A DNA stretch of 25,561 nucleotides from DASQPR01 sp035263025 (GTDB lineage Bacteria; Actinomycetota; Actinomycetes; Mycobacteriales; Micromonosporaceae), in contig DATFRR010000247.1 of assembly GCA_035263025.1 (NCBI GenBank), positions 1 through 25,561 on the forward strand. The letters run 5' to 3'. Position numbers and translations under genes: made by a program. Numbering within the stretch: the first letter of the stretch is position 1; the number at the start of each line of letters is the position of its first letter. Below, one piece after another: positions 1-7,889 of this stretch. Under the pieces are notes generated by a model. It was given only the letters and a program-made list of their open reading frames with translations. It did no database searches and had not been told where the DNA came from.

Positions 1-266
1 ACCGGCAAATCGTCTGCCGGCATCTTGCGTCGTAGCTGATCGACCATCGGCTGCGACAGCTCGATCCCGCTCACCGGGATGCCGCGCGCGAGGAGCGGGA
101 TCGCTACCCGACCCGTACCGATGGCGAACTCCAGTGCCGGACCGGAACCGGCCAGCCGGGCGAGGAAGTCGACGGCGGGATCGAGTACGTCCGGCGCGAA
201 CATATCCGCCGATGTGTCGTCGTATCGCTCCGCGGTCTCCTCGTCCCACAGGTCGCTGCTCGTCAT
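1..266 (-). CDS. SAM-dependent methyltransferase, N-terminal part (cut by window edge)
   Basis: The reading frame opens with ATG at 266 and runs off the left edge, giving 88 complete codons. The start of a class I methyltransferase is visible. A short N-terminal helix (LWDEETAERYD) is followed by motif I of the SAM-binding Rossmann fold, ALEFAIGTGRVAIPLLARG (about residues 44-62). Next comes the acidic strand-2 end GIELS (68-71), whose Glu69 would contact the SAM ribose. The substrate-determining C-terminal half is outside the window, so the methyl acceptor cannot be assigned. Only 27 bases separate it from the methyltransferase gene upstream on the same strand, so the two are probably co-transcribed. 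No strong ribosome site precedes the ATG, which fits coupling to the upstream gene. Fold assignment is firm; specificity is open. Confidence 0.85.
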   Translation of the reverse strand, partial: MTSSDLWDEETAERYDDTSADMFAPDVLDPAVDFLARLAGSGPALEFAIGTGRVAIPLLARGIPVSGIELSQPMVDQLRRKMPADDLP

Positions 267-293
267 GACGCGAGCTTGCCTGCCGGCCTGCCG

Positions 294-1112
294 TTACGCC
301 ATCCGATTTGTCACGCCCCCGGCGGCACGCAGCACGTGGATCACCGGGTTGAACTTGCCGAGGAACTGGAACAGCAGCCAGTGCAACTGCGCTTCAACGT
401 GTTCGTACACGTCCTGACCGCGCTCCGCGATGATCTCGTCGCGTTGGCGCCGCAGCCGGGACAGTTGGAGCAGCGACCTGGATACCGGCTGGGTGCGTTC
501 CTCGGCCCATTCGCGCCACTCGCTGCCGACCACCACCGTTCGCTCCACCTCCAGCCCGGCGACCCGATATGCATCGAGCACGAGATGTTCGTTCAAGTTC
601 GCGAACACCACGCCGAAGTGCCGCCGCATCATGTCCTCTTCGCCCCGCTCGAGTCGGTCGGTGACGAAGTTCGAATAGACGATCATGCGTCCGGTTGGCT
701 TCAGCAGTCCGGCCAAGGCGATGACGAAATCCTCCAATGCCGGTACCTGAACGATCGTGTCGCGACACCAGACGAGATCCACCGAACCGTTCGGCAGCCG
801 GCCTTCCTCGACGGTGCCGTGTACCAACTCGATGCGGTTGCCGAGCCCGGCCGCGGCGACGGTCTCACGGGCCCGGGCGATGTGCCGGTCCACCGGATCG
901 ACACCGACGCCGGTGGTGCCCGGGTGCGCGCTGATCAGCTTGACCAAGTGGGCGGCGTCGCGGCACCCGACATCCGCGATGCGGGCGCCCGGCGCGAGGT
1001 ACGACGCAGCGATGTCGAATAACGAGTCTGGCCCCGACGGGTCGAGGCTTCGGTCCAGCCACTCGTAGACGTCCCACGTCTCCGGGCCGTACTCGCGAGC
1101 CAACTGCACCAT
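294..1112 (-). CDS. SAM-dependent class I methyltransferase
   Basis: A 272-residue protein. I chose the ATG at 1112 because GGGAGG lies nine bases upstream; an in-frame TTG at 1121 sits directly against that site and is unlikely to be used. A Rossmann methyltransferase core is visible: motif I RIADVGCRDAAHLVKLI (about 44-60), the acidic strand-2 end GVGVDPVDRHIARA (68-81), and motif IV VDLVWCRDTIVQV (111-123), followed by the usual LKPTGRMIVYS strand. Motif I is variant, with GCRDA where many relatives have GxGxG. The last 90 residues are rich in Arg, Glu and Leu (about 195-245) and look like a helical cap. The closest general class is the UbiE/Methyltransf_11-type family. The methyl acceptor is unknown. 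It is first in a likely two-gene minus-strand unit and diverges from the sugar-acid dehydratase gene. Confidence 0.85.
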   Translation of the reverse strand: MVQLAREYGPETWDVYEWLDRSLDPSGPDSLFDIAASYLAPGARIADVGCRDAAHLVKLISAHPGTTGVGVDPVDRHIARARETVAAAGLGNRIELVHGTVEEGRLPNGSVDLVWCRDTIVQVPALEDFVIALAGLLKPTGRMIVYSNFVTDRLERGEEDMMRRHFGVVFANLNEHLVLDAYRVAGLEVERTVVVGSEWREWAEERTQPVSRSLLQLSRLRRQRDEIIAERGQDVYEHVEAQLHWLLFQFLGKFNPVIHVLRAAGGVTNRMA

Positions 1113-1232
1113 CTCGTCCAACCTCCCGGCTTCCCCGGGCGATCATCGCAGATTCATGATTTGGCTCCCCGACCGTGGCCGCTGTGTTCCGCTGAAAGCG
1201 TTGCGTCGCGCGGTGGTGGAGGGAGTCGAACC
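1113..1232. promoter_or_regulatory. Divergent promoter region with short inverted repeat
   Basis: This stretch separates the methyltransferase gene (minus) from the dehydratase gene (plus) and must carry both promoters. An inverted repeat ATCAT-9-ATGAT lies at 1142-1160, roughly in the middle, where an operator would be expected. The dehydratase ribosome site GGAGGGAG (1218-1225) and the methyltransferase site GGGAGG (minus, 1122-1127) lie at its ends. I see no convincing -35/-10 pair. Confidence 0.3.
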
Positions 1233-2996
1233 GTGAACACAACGCAGTTGCGTAGCCAGCTGTGGTGGGACAACCCGGCCAACCCTGACATGACCGCGTT
1301 GTATCTCGAGCGCTACCTGAACTTCGGTCTCACCCGGGGCGAACTGCAGTCGGGACGGCCGATCATCGGGATCGCCCAGACCGGCAGCGACCTGGTGCCC
1401 TGCAACCGGCATCACGTCCAGCTAGCCGACCGGGTGCGGGCCGGCGTGCGGGACGCGGGCGGGATCCCGTTGGAGTTTCCCGTCCATCCGTTGCAGGAGA
1501 CCGGCAAGCGGCCGACCGCGGCGCTCGATCGCAACCTCGCCTACCTCGGGCTCGTCGAGATCCTCTACGGCTACCCGTTGGACGGGGTGGTGTTGACCAC
1601 CGGCTGCGACAAGACCACCCCGGCATGCCTGATGGCCGCGGCAACGGTGAACCTGCCGGCGATCGTGCTGTCCGGCGGCCCAATGCTCAACGGCTACGTG
1701 GATGGTCGTCGAGCCGGATCAGGGCTGATCATCTGGCAGTCACGGCGCTTGCTCGCCGCCGGCCGCATCGACTACGCCGAGTTCATGGACCGCGTGTCCC
1801 GCTCTGCCACCAGCACGGGCCATTGCAACACCATGGGTACGGCGTTGTCGATGAACAGCATCGCGGAAGCGCTCGGCATGACGCTGCCCGGCTGTGCGGC
1901 GATCCCCGCCCCGTACCGGGAACGGGCCCAGATGGCGTACGACACTGGTCATCGCGCGGTGGAGCTGGTCCGGGAGAACCTGACCCCGCGCGCGATCATG
2001 ACGAGAAACGCGTTCGAGAACGCGATCATGGTCGCCGCGGCCATCGCATGCTCGACGAACTGCCCCATTCACGTGAACGCCATCGCACGGCACGTCGGCG
2101 TCGAGTTGACCAACAGCGACTGGGAACGCGTCGGCGGCGACGTACCGATCCTGGCCAACTGCGCGCCGGCCGGCGACTTCCTCGGCGAGGACTTCTATCA
2201 CGCCGGCGGCGTCCCAGCGGTCATGCAAGCGTTGCTGACGGCGGGACGACTCCACGAGGACGCGGTCACCGTCAACGGGCACACCGTCCGCGAGAACGTC
2301 GCGGATACGCCCAGCACGAACCTGGATGTCATCGCGGACTACGACAAGCCGTACGGCCCGCGCGGCGGAGTCCTCGTGCTGCACGGAAACCTGTTCAAGT
2401 CCGGCATGATGAAGATGTCGGTGATCACTGAGGATCTGCGCGCTCGCTACCTCATCAGTCCGGCCGTGACCTGGCGCGCCGTGGTCTTCGACAGCCCAGA
2501 GGACTACCACCACCGCATCAACGATCCCGATCTGGAGATCGACGAGAACTGCATTCTGGTGGTCCGTTACGCCGGCAACATCGCGTACCCAGGATCGGCT
2601 GAGGTCGTCAACATGCAGCCGCCGACGGCGCTGATCATGCGCGGCGTCGAGGCGATCCCGACGCTCGGCGACGGGCGGCAAAGCGGCACCGCCGACGCGC
2701 CGTCCATCCTCAACGTGAGCCCGGAGGCGGCGGTCGGCGGCAACCTTGCGATCCTGCGCACCGGTGACCGCATCACGCTCGACATTCCCAACCATCGTCT
2801 CGATGTCGAGCTCAGCGACGAGGAGATCGAGGCACGCTGGCGCGATCACACGCCACCGACGTTCACCGACCAGACGCCATGGCAGGAGTTGTTCCGCGCC
2901 CACACCGGGCAGATGGACACCGGAAGCTGCCTCGACTTCGCCGTCGCCTACCAGGACATCATCGCGACGAAGGGAGTCCCACGTGACTCGCACTAG
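1233..2996 (+). CDS. IlvD/Edd-family sugar-acid dehydratase (D-xylonate/L-arabonate dehydratase-like)
   Basis: The 587-residue protein starts at GTG 1233, nine bases after GGAGGG. Members remove water from aldonic acids to give 2-keto-3-deoxy acids, using a [2Fe-2S] cluster and Mg2+. The expected ligands are visible: Cys57 (SDLVPCNRH), Cys125 (TTGCDKTTP) and Cys198 (STGHCNTMG). Their spacings, 68 and 73, are those I recall for characterised xylonate and arabinonate dehydratases. Lys127 is the metal-binding (carbamylated) lysine position, and Ser484 in GRQSGTADAPS is the catalytic serine position. The N-terminal motif LWWDNPANPDMTALYLERYLN and IGIAQTGSDL favour the sugar-acid branch over branched-chain amino-acid IlvD; no ilv genes are nearby. 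The exact substrate (xylonate, arabonate, galactonate or another acid) cannot be told from sequence. The stop overlaps the next gene by 14 bases, indicating translational coupling. Confidence 0.9.
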   Translation: MNTTQLRSQLWWDNPANPDMTALYLERYLNFGLTRGELQSGRPIIGIAQTGSDLVPCNRHHVQLADRVRAGVRDAGGIPLEFPVHPLQETGKRPTAALDRNLAYLGLVEILYGYPLDGVVLTTGCDKTTPACLMAAATVNLPAIVLSGGPMLNGYVDGRRAGSGLIIWQSRRLLAAGRIDYAEFMDRVSRSATSTGHCNTMGTALSMNSIAEALGMTLPGCAAIPAPYRERAQMAYDTGHRAVELVRENLTPRAIMTRNAFENAIMVAAAIACSTNCPIHVNAIARHVGVELTNSDWERVGGDVPILANCAPAGDFLGEDFYHAGGVPAVMQALLTAGRLHEDAVTVNGHTVRENVADTPSTNLDVIADYDKPYGPRGGVLVLHGNLFKSGMMKMSVITEDLRARYLISPAVTWRAVVFDSPEDYHHRINDPDLEIDENCILVVRYAGNIAYPGSAEVVNMQPPTALIMRGVEAIPTLGDGRQSGTADAPSILNVSPEAAVGGNLAILRTGDRITLDIPNHRLDVELSDEEIEARWRDHTPPTFTDQTPWQELFRAHTGQMDTGSCLDFAVAYQDIIATKGVPRDSH

Positions 2997-3972
2997 CCGT
3001 GGCATCATCATGATCGCCGACTCGGACTTCGGAGACGTCAACATCGAACGCGCGATCATCGAAGACGCCGGATTCCGGTTGACCGCCCACCAGTGCAAGT
3101 CCGAAGAGGACGTCATCGCGCACGGTCAAGACGCGGAAGGCATTCTGACGCAGTACGCCCACGTCGGCGCCACTGCGATGGACAACCTGCCGCAACTGCG
3201 GGTCATCTCGCGATACGGCACCGGTGTTGACATCGTCGACGTCGACGAGGCCACCCGCCGCGGCATACAGGTCACCAACGCGCCCAACGACTGGTGCGCC
3301 GACGAAGTCGCCGACCACGCCATCGCACTATGGCTCAGCGCCGTACGGAAAATCACCGAGTACGATGCCGCGACCCGTCGTGGCGTGTGGCAGTGGCAGA
3401 CAGGCCAACCGATCTGGCGGCTACGCGGGCGAGTCTTCGGCCTCCTCGGCTACGGCGCCATCGCGCGTCTCATCGCGGCACGCGCGAGAGCATTCGGTGT
3501 CGACGTCTGGGCACATGATCCGTTTATTGACGTCGACCAACTCCGTGCCGACGGCGTGCGGCCCGTCGCACTGGACGAGCTCGTCAGCGGATCGGACTAC
3601 CTGACCATTCAGGCGCCGCTGACTCCCGAGACCCAGCACCTGTTCAACGACAGCACGCTGGCGCGAATGAAGCCGACCGCGATTCTGATCAACACGGCTC
3701 GCGGACCGATCATCGAAGATGCGGCACTCGATCGGGCACTGCGAGACGGCGTGATCGCCGCCGCCGCTCTCGACGACCTGGAAGAGGAACCCGCAAAGCA
3801 GAGCGGTTGGCAGCCAAACAATCCGCTGCTACGAAACCCGAACGTGGTTGTCACGCCGCATGCCGCGTACTACTCGGAGCAGTCCATCGAGAGCATACGA
3901 GCGATCGCTGCCACCGAAGCCGTACGGGTGCTCACCGGCCAACCACCTCAGTCTCCGGTTAATCACGTGTAG
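2983..3972 (+). CDS. NAD-dependent D-isomer-specific 2-hydroxyacid dehydrogenase (CtBP-like)
   Basis: The 329-residue protein starts at GTG 2983, six bases after AAGGGAG and inside the end of the dehydratase gene. The family interconverts 2-hydroxy and 2-keto acids with NAD(H). The substrate half (1-about 105) ends with RYGTGVDIVDVDEA and CADEVADHAIAL, typical of the CtBP/phosphoglycerate dehydrogenase branch. The nucleotide half contains VFGLLGYGAIARLIA (151-165, GxG at 156-158) with Asp179 ending the second strand. The catalytic triad is present: Arg240 (NTARGPI), Glu269 (LEEEP) and His293 (TPHAAYYSEQS). The overlap with the sugar-acid dehydratase suggests both act on the same small acid, perhaps reducing a keto acid or oxidising the starting hydroxyacid. 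That pathway role is inference; the enzyme class is secure. Confidence 0.9.
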   Translation: MTRTSRGIIMIADSDFGDVNIERAIIEDAGFRLTAHQCKSEEDVIAHGQDAEGILTQYAHVGATAMDNLPQLRVISRYGTGVDIVDVDEATRRGIQVTNAPNDWCADEVADHAIALWLSAVRKITEYDAATRRGVWQWQTGQPIWRLRGRVFGLLGYGAIARLIAARARAFGVDVWAHDPFIDVDQLRADGVRPVALDELVSGSDYLTIQAPLTPETQHLFNDSTLARMKPTAILINTARGPIIEDAALDRALRDGVIAAAALDDLEEEPAKQSGWQPNNPLLRNPNVVVTPHAAYYSEQSIESIRAIAATEAVRVLTGQPPQSPVNHV

Positions 3973-4038
3973 CACCGAACCGCTGCGACGCGTCGCGTCC
4001 ATCGTGGCGTGTGACCATGGAGCCCGGCGATCGAGCGA

Positions 4039-4082
4039 TCGACCCGGCTGCGGCGGGCTGGTATGGTGCCGTCAACGGCGCC
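4039..4082 (+). promoter_or_regulatory. Candidate promoter and short hairpin in the 3973-4225 gap
   Basis: This is the only patterned part of the 253-base gap between the dehydrogenase and kinase-like genes. TCGACC (4039-4044) and TATGGT (4062-4067) are 17 bases apart and could form a -35/-10 pair for the downstream gene, leaving a leader of about 150 bases. A 7-bp stem (one G-T pair) with a TCAA loop spans 4065-4082; alternatively it could end transcription of the dehydrogenase operon. Just upstream, CGATCG occurs twice (4028-4033 and 4036-4041). The readings compete and none is proven. Confidence 0.3.
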
Positions 4083-4225
4083 GACCGGACGCCGAGCTGT
4101 GGAACGTCCGCCCCAGCCGGGTTCCATTAGCGAAGGGGAGTTTGCCCTCACGGTCGTCAAACGTCACGGGCCATCTCTGAACACCGCGCCGCTGGGGGGC
4201 GAGGGTGTCACGAGGAGGCTTGACC

Positions 4226-5299
4226 ATGACGAAGGATGCCAGTTTCAAGAAGGTCGTGCGGCACCATGCGCAGGACACCGGTCAGCGCTACACGGGAGCA
4301 CTGACCGATCTCAAAGGTCTCGGTGCCCGCATGGACCACGAGCCGGCGGCGGACCGCCTTCTTGCCCATCTCCGGGATCGCTACGGCATTGCGCCGGTGG
4401 CGGCGACGAAGCTCAGCGTGCACAAGACGTACGTGTTCCGCATCGACCGCAACGACGGCGACCCGTGGATCGCACGGGCCTTTCCGCCCGCTCGTCCCAG
4501 GGCGGGCGTCGAGGGCGACGCCGCGGTGCTGCGGTTTCTCGAGCAACAGAACTATCCCGCGGAGCGCCTCGCGGTCGACGACGCGGTGTCTGACTTCGAG
4601 GGCAGCGCGGTCCTCGTGACGCGGTTCGTCGACGGCGGCCCGCTCCCCGACACCGCGCAGAAGTTCGCCATGATGGGTGATCTGCTCGGACGGCTGCACG
4701 CGCTGCCTTACGACGATTCCGTGAGCCGACCCGGCGGAGCGAGCGGCGAGGACCCAAGCCGCGAGGGCACCCCGCGTCAGGACCTGCTGGCCGCCCTCGC
4801 GTTCCTCGACGCCGTGGATACGAAGGTCGCGGCGGCCGATCGCGAGCGGTTCGAGCGGTTGCGGGACAAGGTGCGTTCGGCCGACGACGGTAGCGGCCTT
4901 CCCGAAGGTCTGCTCCACGGAAATCTCCTTCACGCACCCGATCATGCGATCCTGACCGAACACGGGCCGGTCGCGATCAACTGGAAGGCATCAGGTCGCG
5001 GTCCGCGCCTCGCCGACTTCGCGTACCTCATGTGGGGTACGGGGTCCTGGCACCCGCGCCGGCCGAACCAGGAACGCATCGACGCCGCCGTCAGTGCCTA
5101 TCGCCAACACGTCGAGCCGACCGACGAGGAACTCGACAGGCTGGAAGCGGTCATGTACCTCCGGACGCTGTATCTCGTTTGCTTCGGCTACCGACGTGCC
5201 GTCACCAATGGCTCGACGTTTGACGAATGGGGCTTCATCCGCCCGCCCGAGTATTTCAGCGCCACCGCGGCCGCGACCCGAGCCGCGTTCGGCCGGTAG
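4226..5299 (+). CDS. APH/kinase-fold protein lacking canonical catalytic residues
   Basis: The 357-residue protein starts at ATG 4226, seven bases after AGGAGG. Residues 1-36 form a separate small module: KDASFKKVVRHHAQDTG then QRYTGALTDL, a K/R-rich helix and a TGxxYTxA turn. The remainder has the aminoglycoside phosphotransferase/choline kinase layout: an N-lobe (about 40-140, with VLVTRFVDGGPLP as the hinge) and a helical C-lobe. In active members the catalytic loop reads HGDxxxxN and the metal-binding loop IDW/IDF. Here they read HGNLLHAPDHA (231-241) and AINWKASGRG (250-259), so the catalytic Asp, the loop Asn and the metal-binding Asp are all missing. The DNA shows unambiguous AAT and AAC codons for the two Asn. 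It is either a pseudokinase/ligand-binding protein or a divergent enzyme. It lies 99 bases before the epoxide hydrolase gene on the same strand. Confidence 0.75.
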   Translation: MTKDASFKKVVRHHAQDTGQRYTGALTDLKGLGARMDHEPAADRLLAHLRDRYGIAPVAATKLSVHKTYVFRIDRNDGDPWIARAFPPARPRAGVEGDAAVLRFLEQQNYPAERLAVDDAVSDFEGSAVLVTRFVDGGPLPDTAQKFAMMGDLLGRLHALPYDDSVSRPGGASGEDPSREGTPRQDLLAALAFLDAVDTKVAAADRERFERLRDKVRSADDGSGLPEGLLHGNLLHAPDHAILTEHGPVAINWKASGRGPRLADFAYLMWGTGSWHPRRPNQERIDAAVSAYRQHVEPTDEELDRLEAVMYLRTLYLVCFGYRRAVTNGSTFDEWGFIRPPEYFSATAAATRAAFGR

Positions 5300-5398
5300 G
5301 CACGCGAGATCACACCCGTTGAGCTGCTCGATTCGTGCATCCGGCGCCGTCGTGCGGCGTTACGGTCGCCGGGAAAGACCACCCCACGGGAGGTCACG

Positions 5399-6328
5399 AT
5401 GAGCGCGCACCAGGATCGCAGCAGCACGAACGGGAAGGCCGAACTGCAGGCTGCCGCAATGTTGGGCAGCGATATTCGCGAGGGCTACGCCGACGTCGGC
5501 GATCAGCGATTGCACTATGTGGAGGCTGGTGACGGCCCGCTGATCGTGTTACTGCACGGATTCCCCGAATTCTGGTACGGCTGGCGTCGGCAGATCCAAC
5601 CGCTGGCGGCAGCGGGATTCAGGGTCGTGGCACCTGACACACGCGGGTACAACCTCTCGTCGCGTCCGGAGGGCGTCGCCTCCTACGACGTCGGGAAGCT
5701 GGCCGAAGACATCCGCCGGCTCATCCACGAACGCGGTGCCGAATCCGCGGCGTTGGTCGGTCATGACTGGGGCGGAAGCATTGCCTGGGCCACCGCGATG
5801 AACCACCCGGAGGTGGTCGACCGGCTCGCCATCCTCAACGCGGCTCATCCGCGGAAACTGTCGCAGGGGCTGCACCACCCTGGACAGCTGCGCAAATCCT
5901 GGTACTTCTTCTTCTTCGACCTCCCGGACGTACCCGAAGGCGTCGTGCACGCCAACAACTGGCACTTCTTCCGGCACTTCCTGCACGACGCCCATCCGGC
6001 GTACACAGCCGAGGAGATGGATCGCTACATCGAAGCGTGGTCACGGCCGGGCGCAGCGACCGCGATGATCAACTACTATCGGTCGTCGGTGCGTACGTCA
6101 CCGAAGAAGGCGGAGGCGCAGATACGACCAATCTCGGCGCCCACGTTGGTCATCTGGGGGCAGCAGGATCGCTACCTCGGTCCCGAGCTAGCCGAACCGG
6201 ACCACGACGACGTACCCAACCTGGCCCGCGTCGAGCGTTTGGAGGATGCGTCGCACTGGGTTCATCACGACCAGCACGAGCGCGTCAACAACCTGCTCAC
6301 CGATTTCTTCGCCCTCGCCCATCGGTAG
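5399..6328 (+). CDS. Epoxide hydrolase-like alpha/beta hydrolase
   Basis: The 309-residue protein starts at ATG 5399, five bases after GGGAGG; an internal Met21 is a less likely start. It has the layout of soluble epoxide hydrolases, which open epoxides through a covalent Asp ester. The oxyanion motif LLHGFPEFWYGWRRQ (51-65) is typical of this class. Asp123 in VGHDWGGSIAW is the nucleophile position, rather than the Ser of esterases. The lid (about 150-235) carries aromatic runs WYFFFFDLP and NYYRSS, which hold the epoxide-activating tyrosines (Tyr169 and Tyr226/227 are candidates). The acid-base pair is Asp257 (WGQQDRYLG) and His286 (DASHWVHHDQ). Haloalkane and fluoroacetate dehalogenases share much of this layout, but the lid tyrosines favour epoxide hydrolase. 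No signal peptide, so cytosolic. Its last 32 bases overlap the end of the MocR-type regulator gene on the other strand. Confidence 0.85.
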   Translation: MSAHQDRSSTNGKAELQAAAMLGSDIREGYADVGDQRLHYVEAGDGPLIVLLHGFPEFWYGWRRQIQPLAAAGFRVVAPDTRGYNLSSRPEGVASYDVGKLAEDIRRLIHERGAESAALVGHDWGGSIAWATAMNHPEVVDRLAILNAAHPRKLSQGLHHPGQLRKSWYFFFFDLPDVPEGVVHANNWHFFRHFLHDAHPAYTAEEMDRYIEAWSRPGAATAMINYYRSSVRTSPKKAEAQIRPISAPTLVIWGQQDRYLGPELAEPDHDDVPNLARVERLEDASHWVHHDQHERVNNLLTDFFALAHR

Positions 6329-7757
6329 CGGGCCGGACAGCCTCGGCGAGCATTCGGATGCCGCGGCGGATCTGGGTCTCCGTGACGTTGCCGAACCCGA
6401 GTACGACGGCCGGTGACCACGGGTGGGGTTGGGCGTGGCCGCTTCCGACTTGGTACTCGCCCAGTCCGCGTACGCCCACCGACATCGACCGTGCTGCCCG
6501 CGTCACGGCCTGCTCGGACACACCATGGGGCAGTCGGAGTAGCGCGTGGCAGCCCGCCGCGAGGCCCTCGAGCCGGGCGGCGGGGCCGAACTCGACGTCG
6601 ATCGCCCCGACCAGGGCATCGCGGCGCGCGCGGTAGATCTCCCGCATACGCCGCAGGTGCCGGTCGTACCGCCCGGACTCCATGAGCAACGCGAGTGCTT
6701 CCTGATCCAGGCCGGGTGCGCCACGGCTGTTGAGCCGCTTCTCGTCGACGATCCCGTCCACGAACCGACGGGGCGCGAAGACCCAGCCGAGCCTGATCGC
6801 GGGCGCCAGGGTCTTGCTGACCGACCCGAGGGCGATCACGTGGTCGGGGTCGAGGCCCTGCAGCGACCCGACGGGCTGACGGTCGTAGCGGAACTCGGCG
6901 TCGTAATCGTCCTCAATCACCAGGCCGTCGACCTGGGCGGCCCAGGCCCTGAGCTCGCGCCGACGCCCCGGGCCGAGCACGACACCGGTGGGGCACTGAT
7001 GGGCCGGCGTGAGCAGCACGGCCCGAGCGCCACTTTCGAAGAGCCGCCCGACGTCGAGGCCGTCGCAGTCGACCGGGACGGGCACCGGCTCGAGGCCGGC
7101 GCGGCGGGCAATGACATCGTGCTCGCGAGGACCCGGGTCCTCTAGGGCCACCCGTTCGTACCCATGATTGGCGAGCGTGGCCAGGGTGAGGGCGAGGCCT
7201 TGCCGGAAGCCAGCGACGACGATCGCGTCCTCGGCTGCCGCGCAGCCGGCCCGCACCCGACGGTGGTAGGCGGTGACCACCGCCCGCAGGTGTATGGACC
7301 CGGCGGGCGCCTCATCGCCCAGCTCGGCGGTGGGCAGCGTGCGGGTCGCCTCCGAGACGGCCCATGCCCAGTCCGCGAGTGGCACCGAGGACAGGTCCGG
7401 GATGCCGTACTCGAAATCGACGTCCGGCCTGGGTTCCGAGATGCTCGGTGCGTAGTGCGGTCGGACCTGGTGCTGCTCACCGCCGGCGCTGGCGGCCACC
7501 CGCGTGCCCGACCCGGCCGTGGACTCGACGTAGCCTTCGGCCAGGAGCTGCTCATAGACGTCGACCACGGTCCCTCGGGAGACGCCGAGTTGCTCGGCCA
7601 GCCGCCGTGTCGACGGCAAGCGCTCGCCCCCTGCGAGTCGTCCATCGCGGATCGCGGCCCGCACGCGGTCCTGGATCTGCACGCCCAGCGGCCCGCGGCG
7701 GTCGAGCGCCACGAGGAGGTCCGGGCCGGCACGCCGCCAGTCGATCGTCATGGCCAT
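6297..7757 (-). CDS. MocR-family (GntR-HTH + class I aminotransferase-like) transcriptional regulator
   Basis: The 486-residue protein starts at ATG 7757; Met3 (7751) is an alternative start. The N-terminal winged helix is GntR type (about 22-88): PLGVQIQDRVRAAIRDGRL, LPSTRRLAEQLGVSRGTV and EGYVESTAGSGTRV. A linker leads to a fold-type I aminotransferase domain (about 115-475) with LLTPAHQCPTGVV (248-260), IEDDYDAEFRYD (281-292) and GSVSKTLAPAIRLGW (311-325). Lys315 is the PLP Schiff-base lysine position and Arg322 lies nearby. MocR proteins usually sense PLP or an amine and bind repeated sites near their own promoter. Candidate sites lie directly upstream at 7768-7812, between this gene and the divergent MBL-fold gene, so that gene and autoregulation are the obvious targets. 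No pdxS/pdxT genes are in the window, so I do not call it PdxR. It overlaps the epoxide hydrolase gene tail to tail. Confidence 0.92.
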   Translation of the reverse strand: MAMTIDWRRAGPDLLVALDRRGPLGVQIQDRVRAAIRDGRLAGGERLPSTRRLAEQLGVSRGTVVDVYEQLLAEGYVESTAGSGTRVAASAGGEQHQVRPHYAPSISEPRPDVDFEYGIPDLSSVPLADWAWAVSEATRTLPTAELGDEAPAGSIHLRAVVTAYHRRVRAGCAAAEDAIVVAGFRQGLALTLATLANHGYERVALEDPGPREHDVIARRAGLEPVPVPVDCDGLDVGRLFESGARAVLLTPAHQCPTGVVLGPGRRRELRAWAAQVDGLVIEDDYDAEFRYDRQPVGSLQGLDPDHVIALGSVSKTLAPAIRLGWVFAPRRFVDGIVDEKRLNSRGAPGLDQEALALLMESGRYDRHLRRMREIYRARRDALVGAIDVEFGPAARLEGLAAGCHALLRLPHGVSEQAVTRAARSMSVGVRGLGEYQVGSGHAQPHPWSPAVVLGFGNVTETQIRRGIRMLAEAVRPATDGRGRRNR

Positions 7758-7767
7758 CGAGCCTACA

Positions 7768-7812
7768 AGTGGTCCACTACATCGGACCCCGGGTGGACCT
7801 TCCGAATGGACC
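7768..7812. promoter_or_regulatory. Candidate MocR operator cluster
   Basis: Eleven bases upstream of the regulator ATG is a perfect palindrome, AGTGGTCCACT (7768-7778). It is followed by GGACC at 7784-7788, GTGGACC at 7793-7799 and TGGACC at 7807-7812, with one more GGACC at 7851-7855. Repeated AGTGGW-type boxes are, as I recall, the sites reported for corynebacterial PdxR, a MocR protein. The position between two divergent genes suits control of both. Binding is inferred. Confidence 0.5.
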
Positions 7813-7889
7813 GGCCGGCGCCGGAGGATTGAGGCGCTGGAGGATTGATAGGACCGCTACGCGATCCGTGATGAGAGCGAGGCACGCTC

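Noticed and set aside
1740..3116. Minus-strand open frame of 458 codons opposite the dehydratase and dehydrogenase genes
   Set aside because: It spans two intact plus-strand genes with full catalytic motifs, and its translation is Val/Asp/Arg/His-rich without family resemblance.
4083..4225. Riboswitch in the leader of the kinase-like gene
   Set aside because: Beyond the small hairpin at 4065-4082 I could recognise no conserved riboswitch core or paired architecture.
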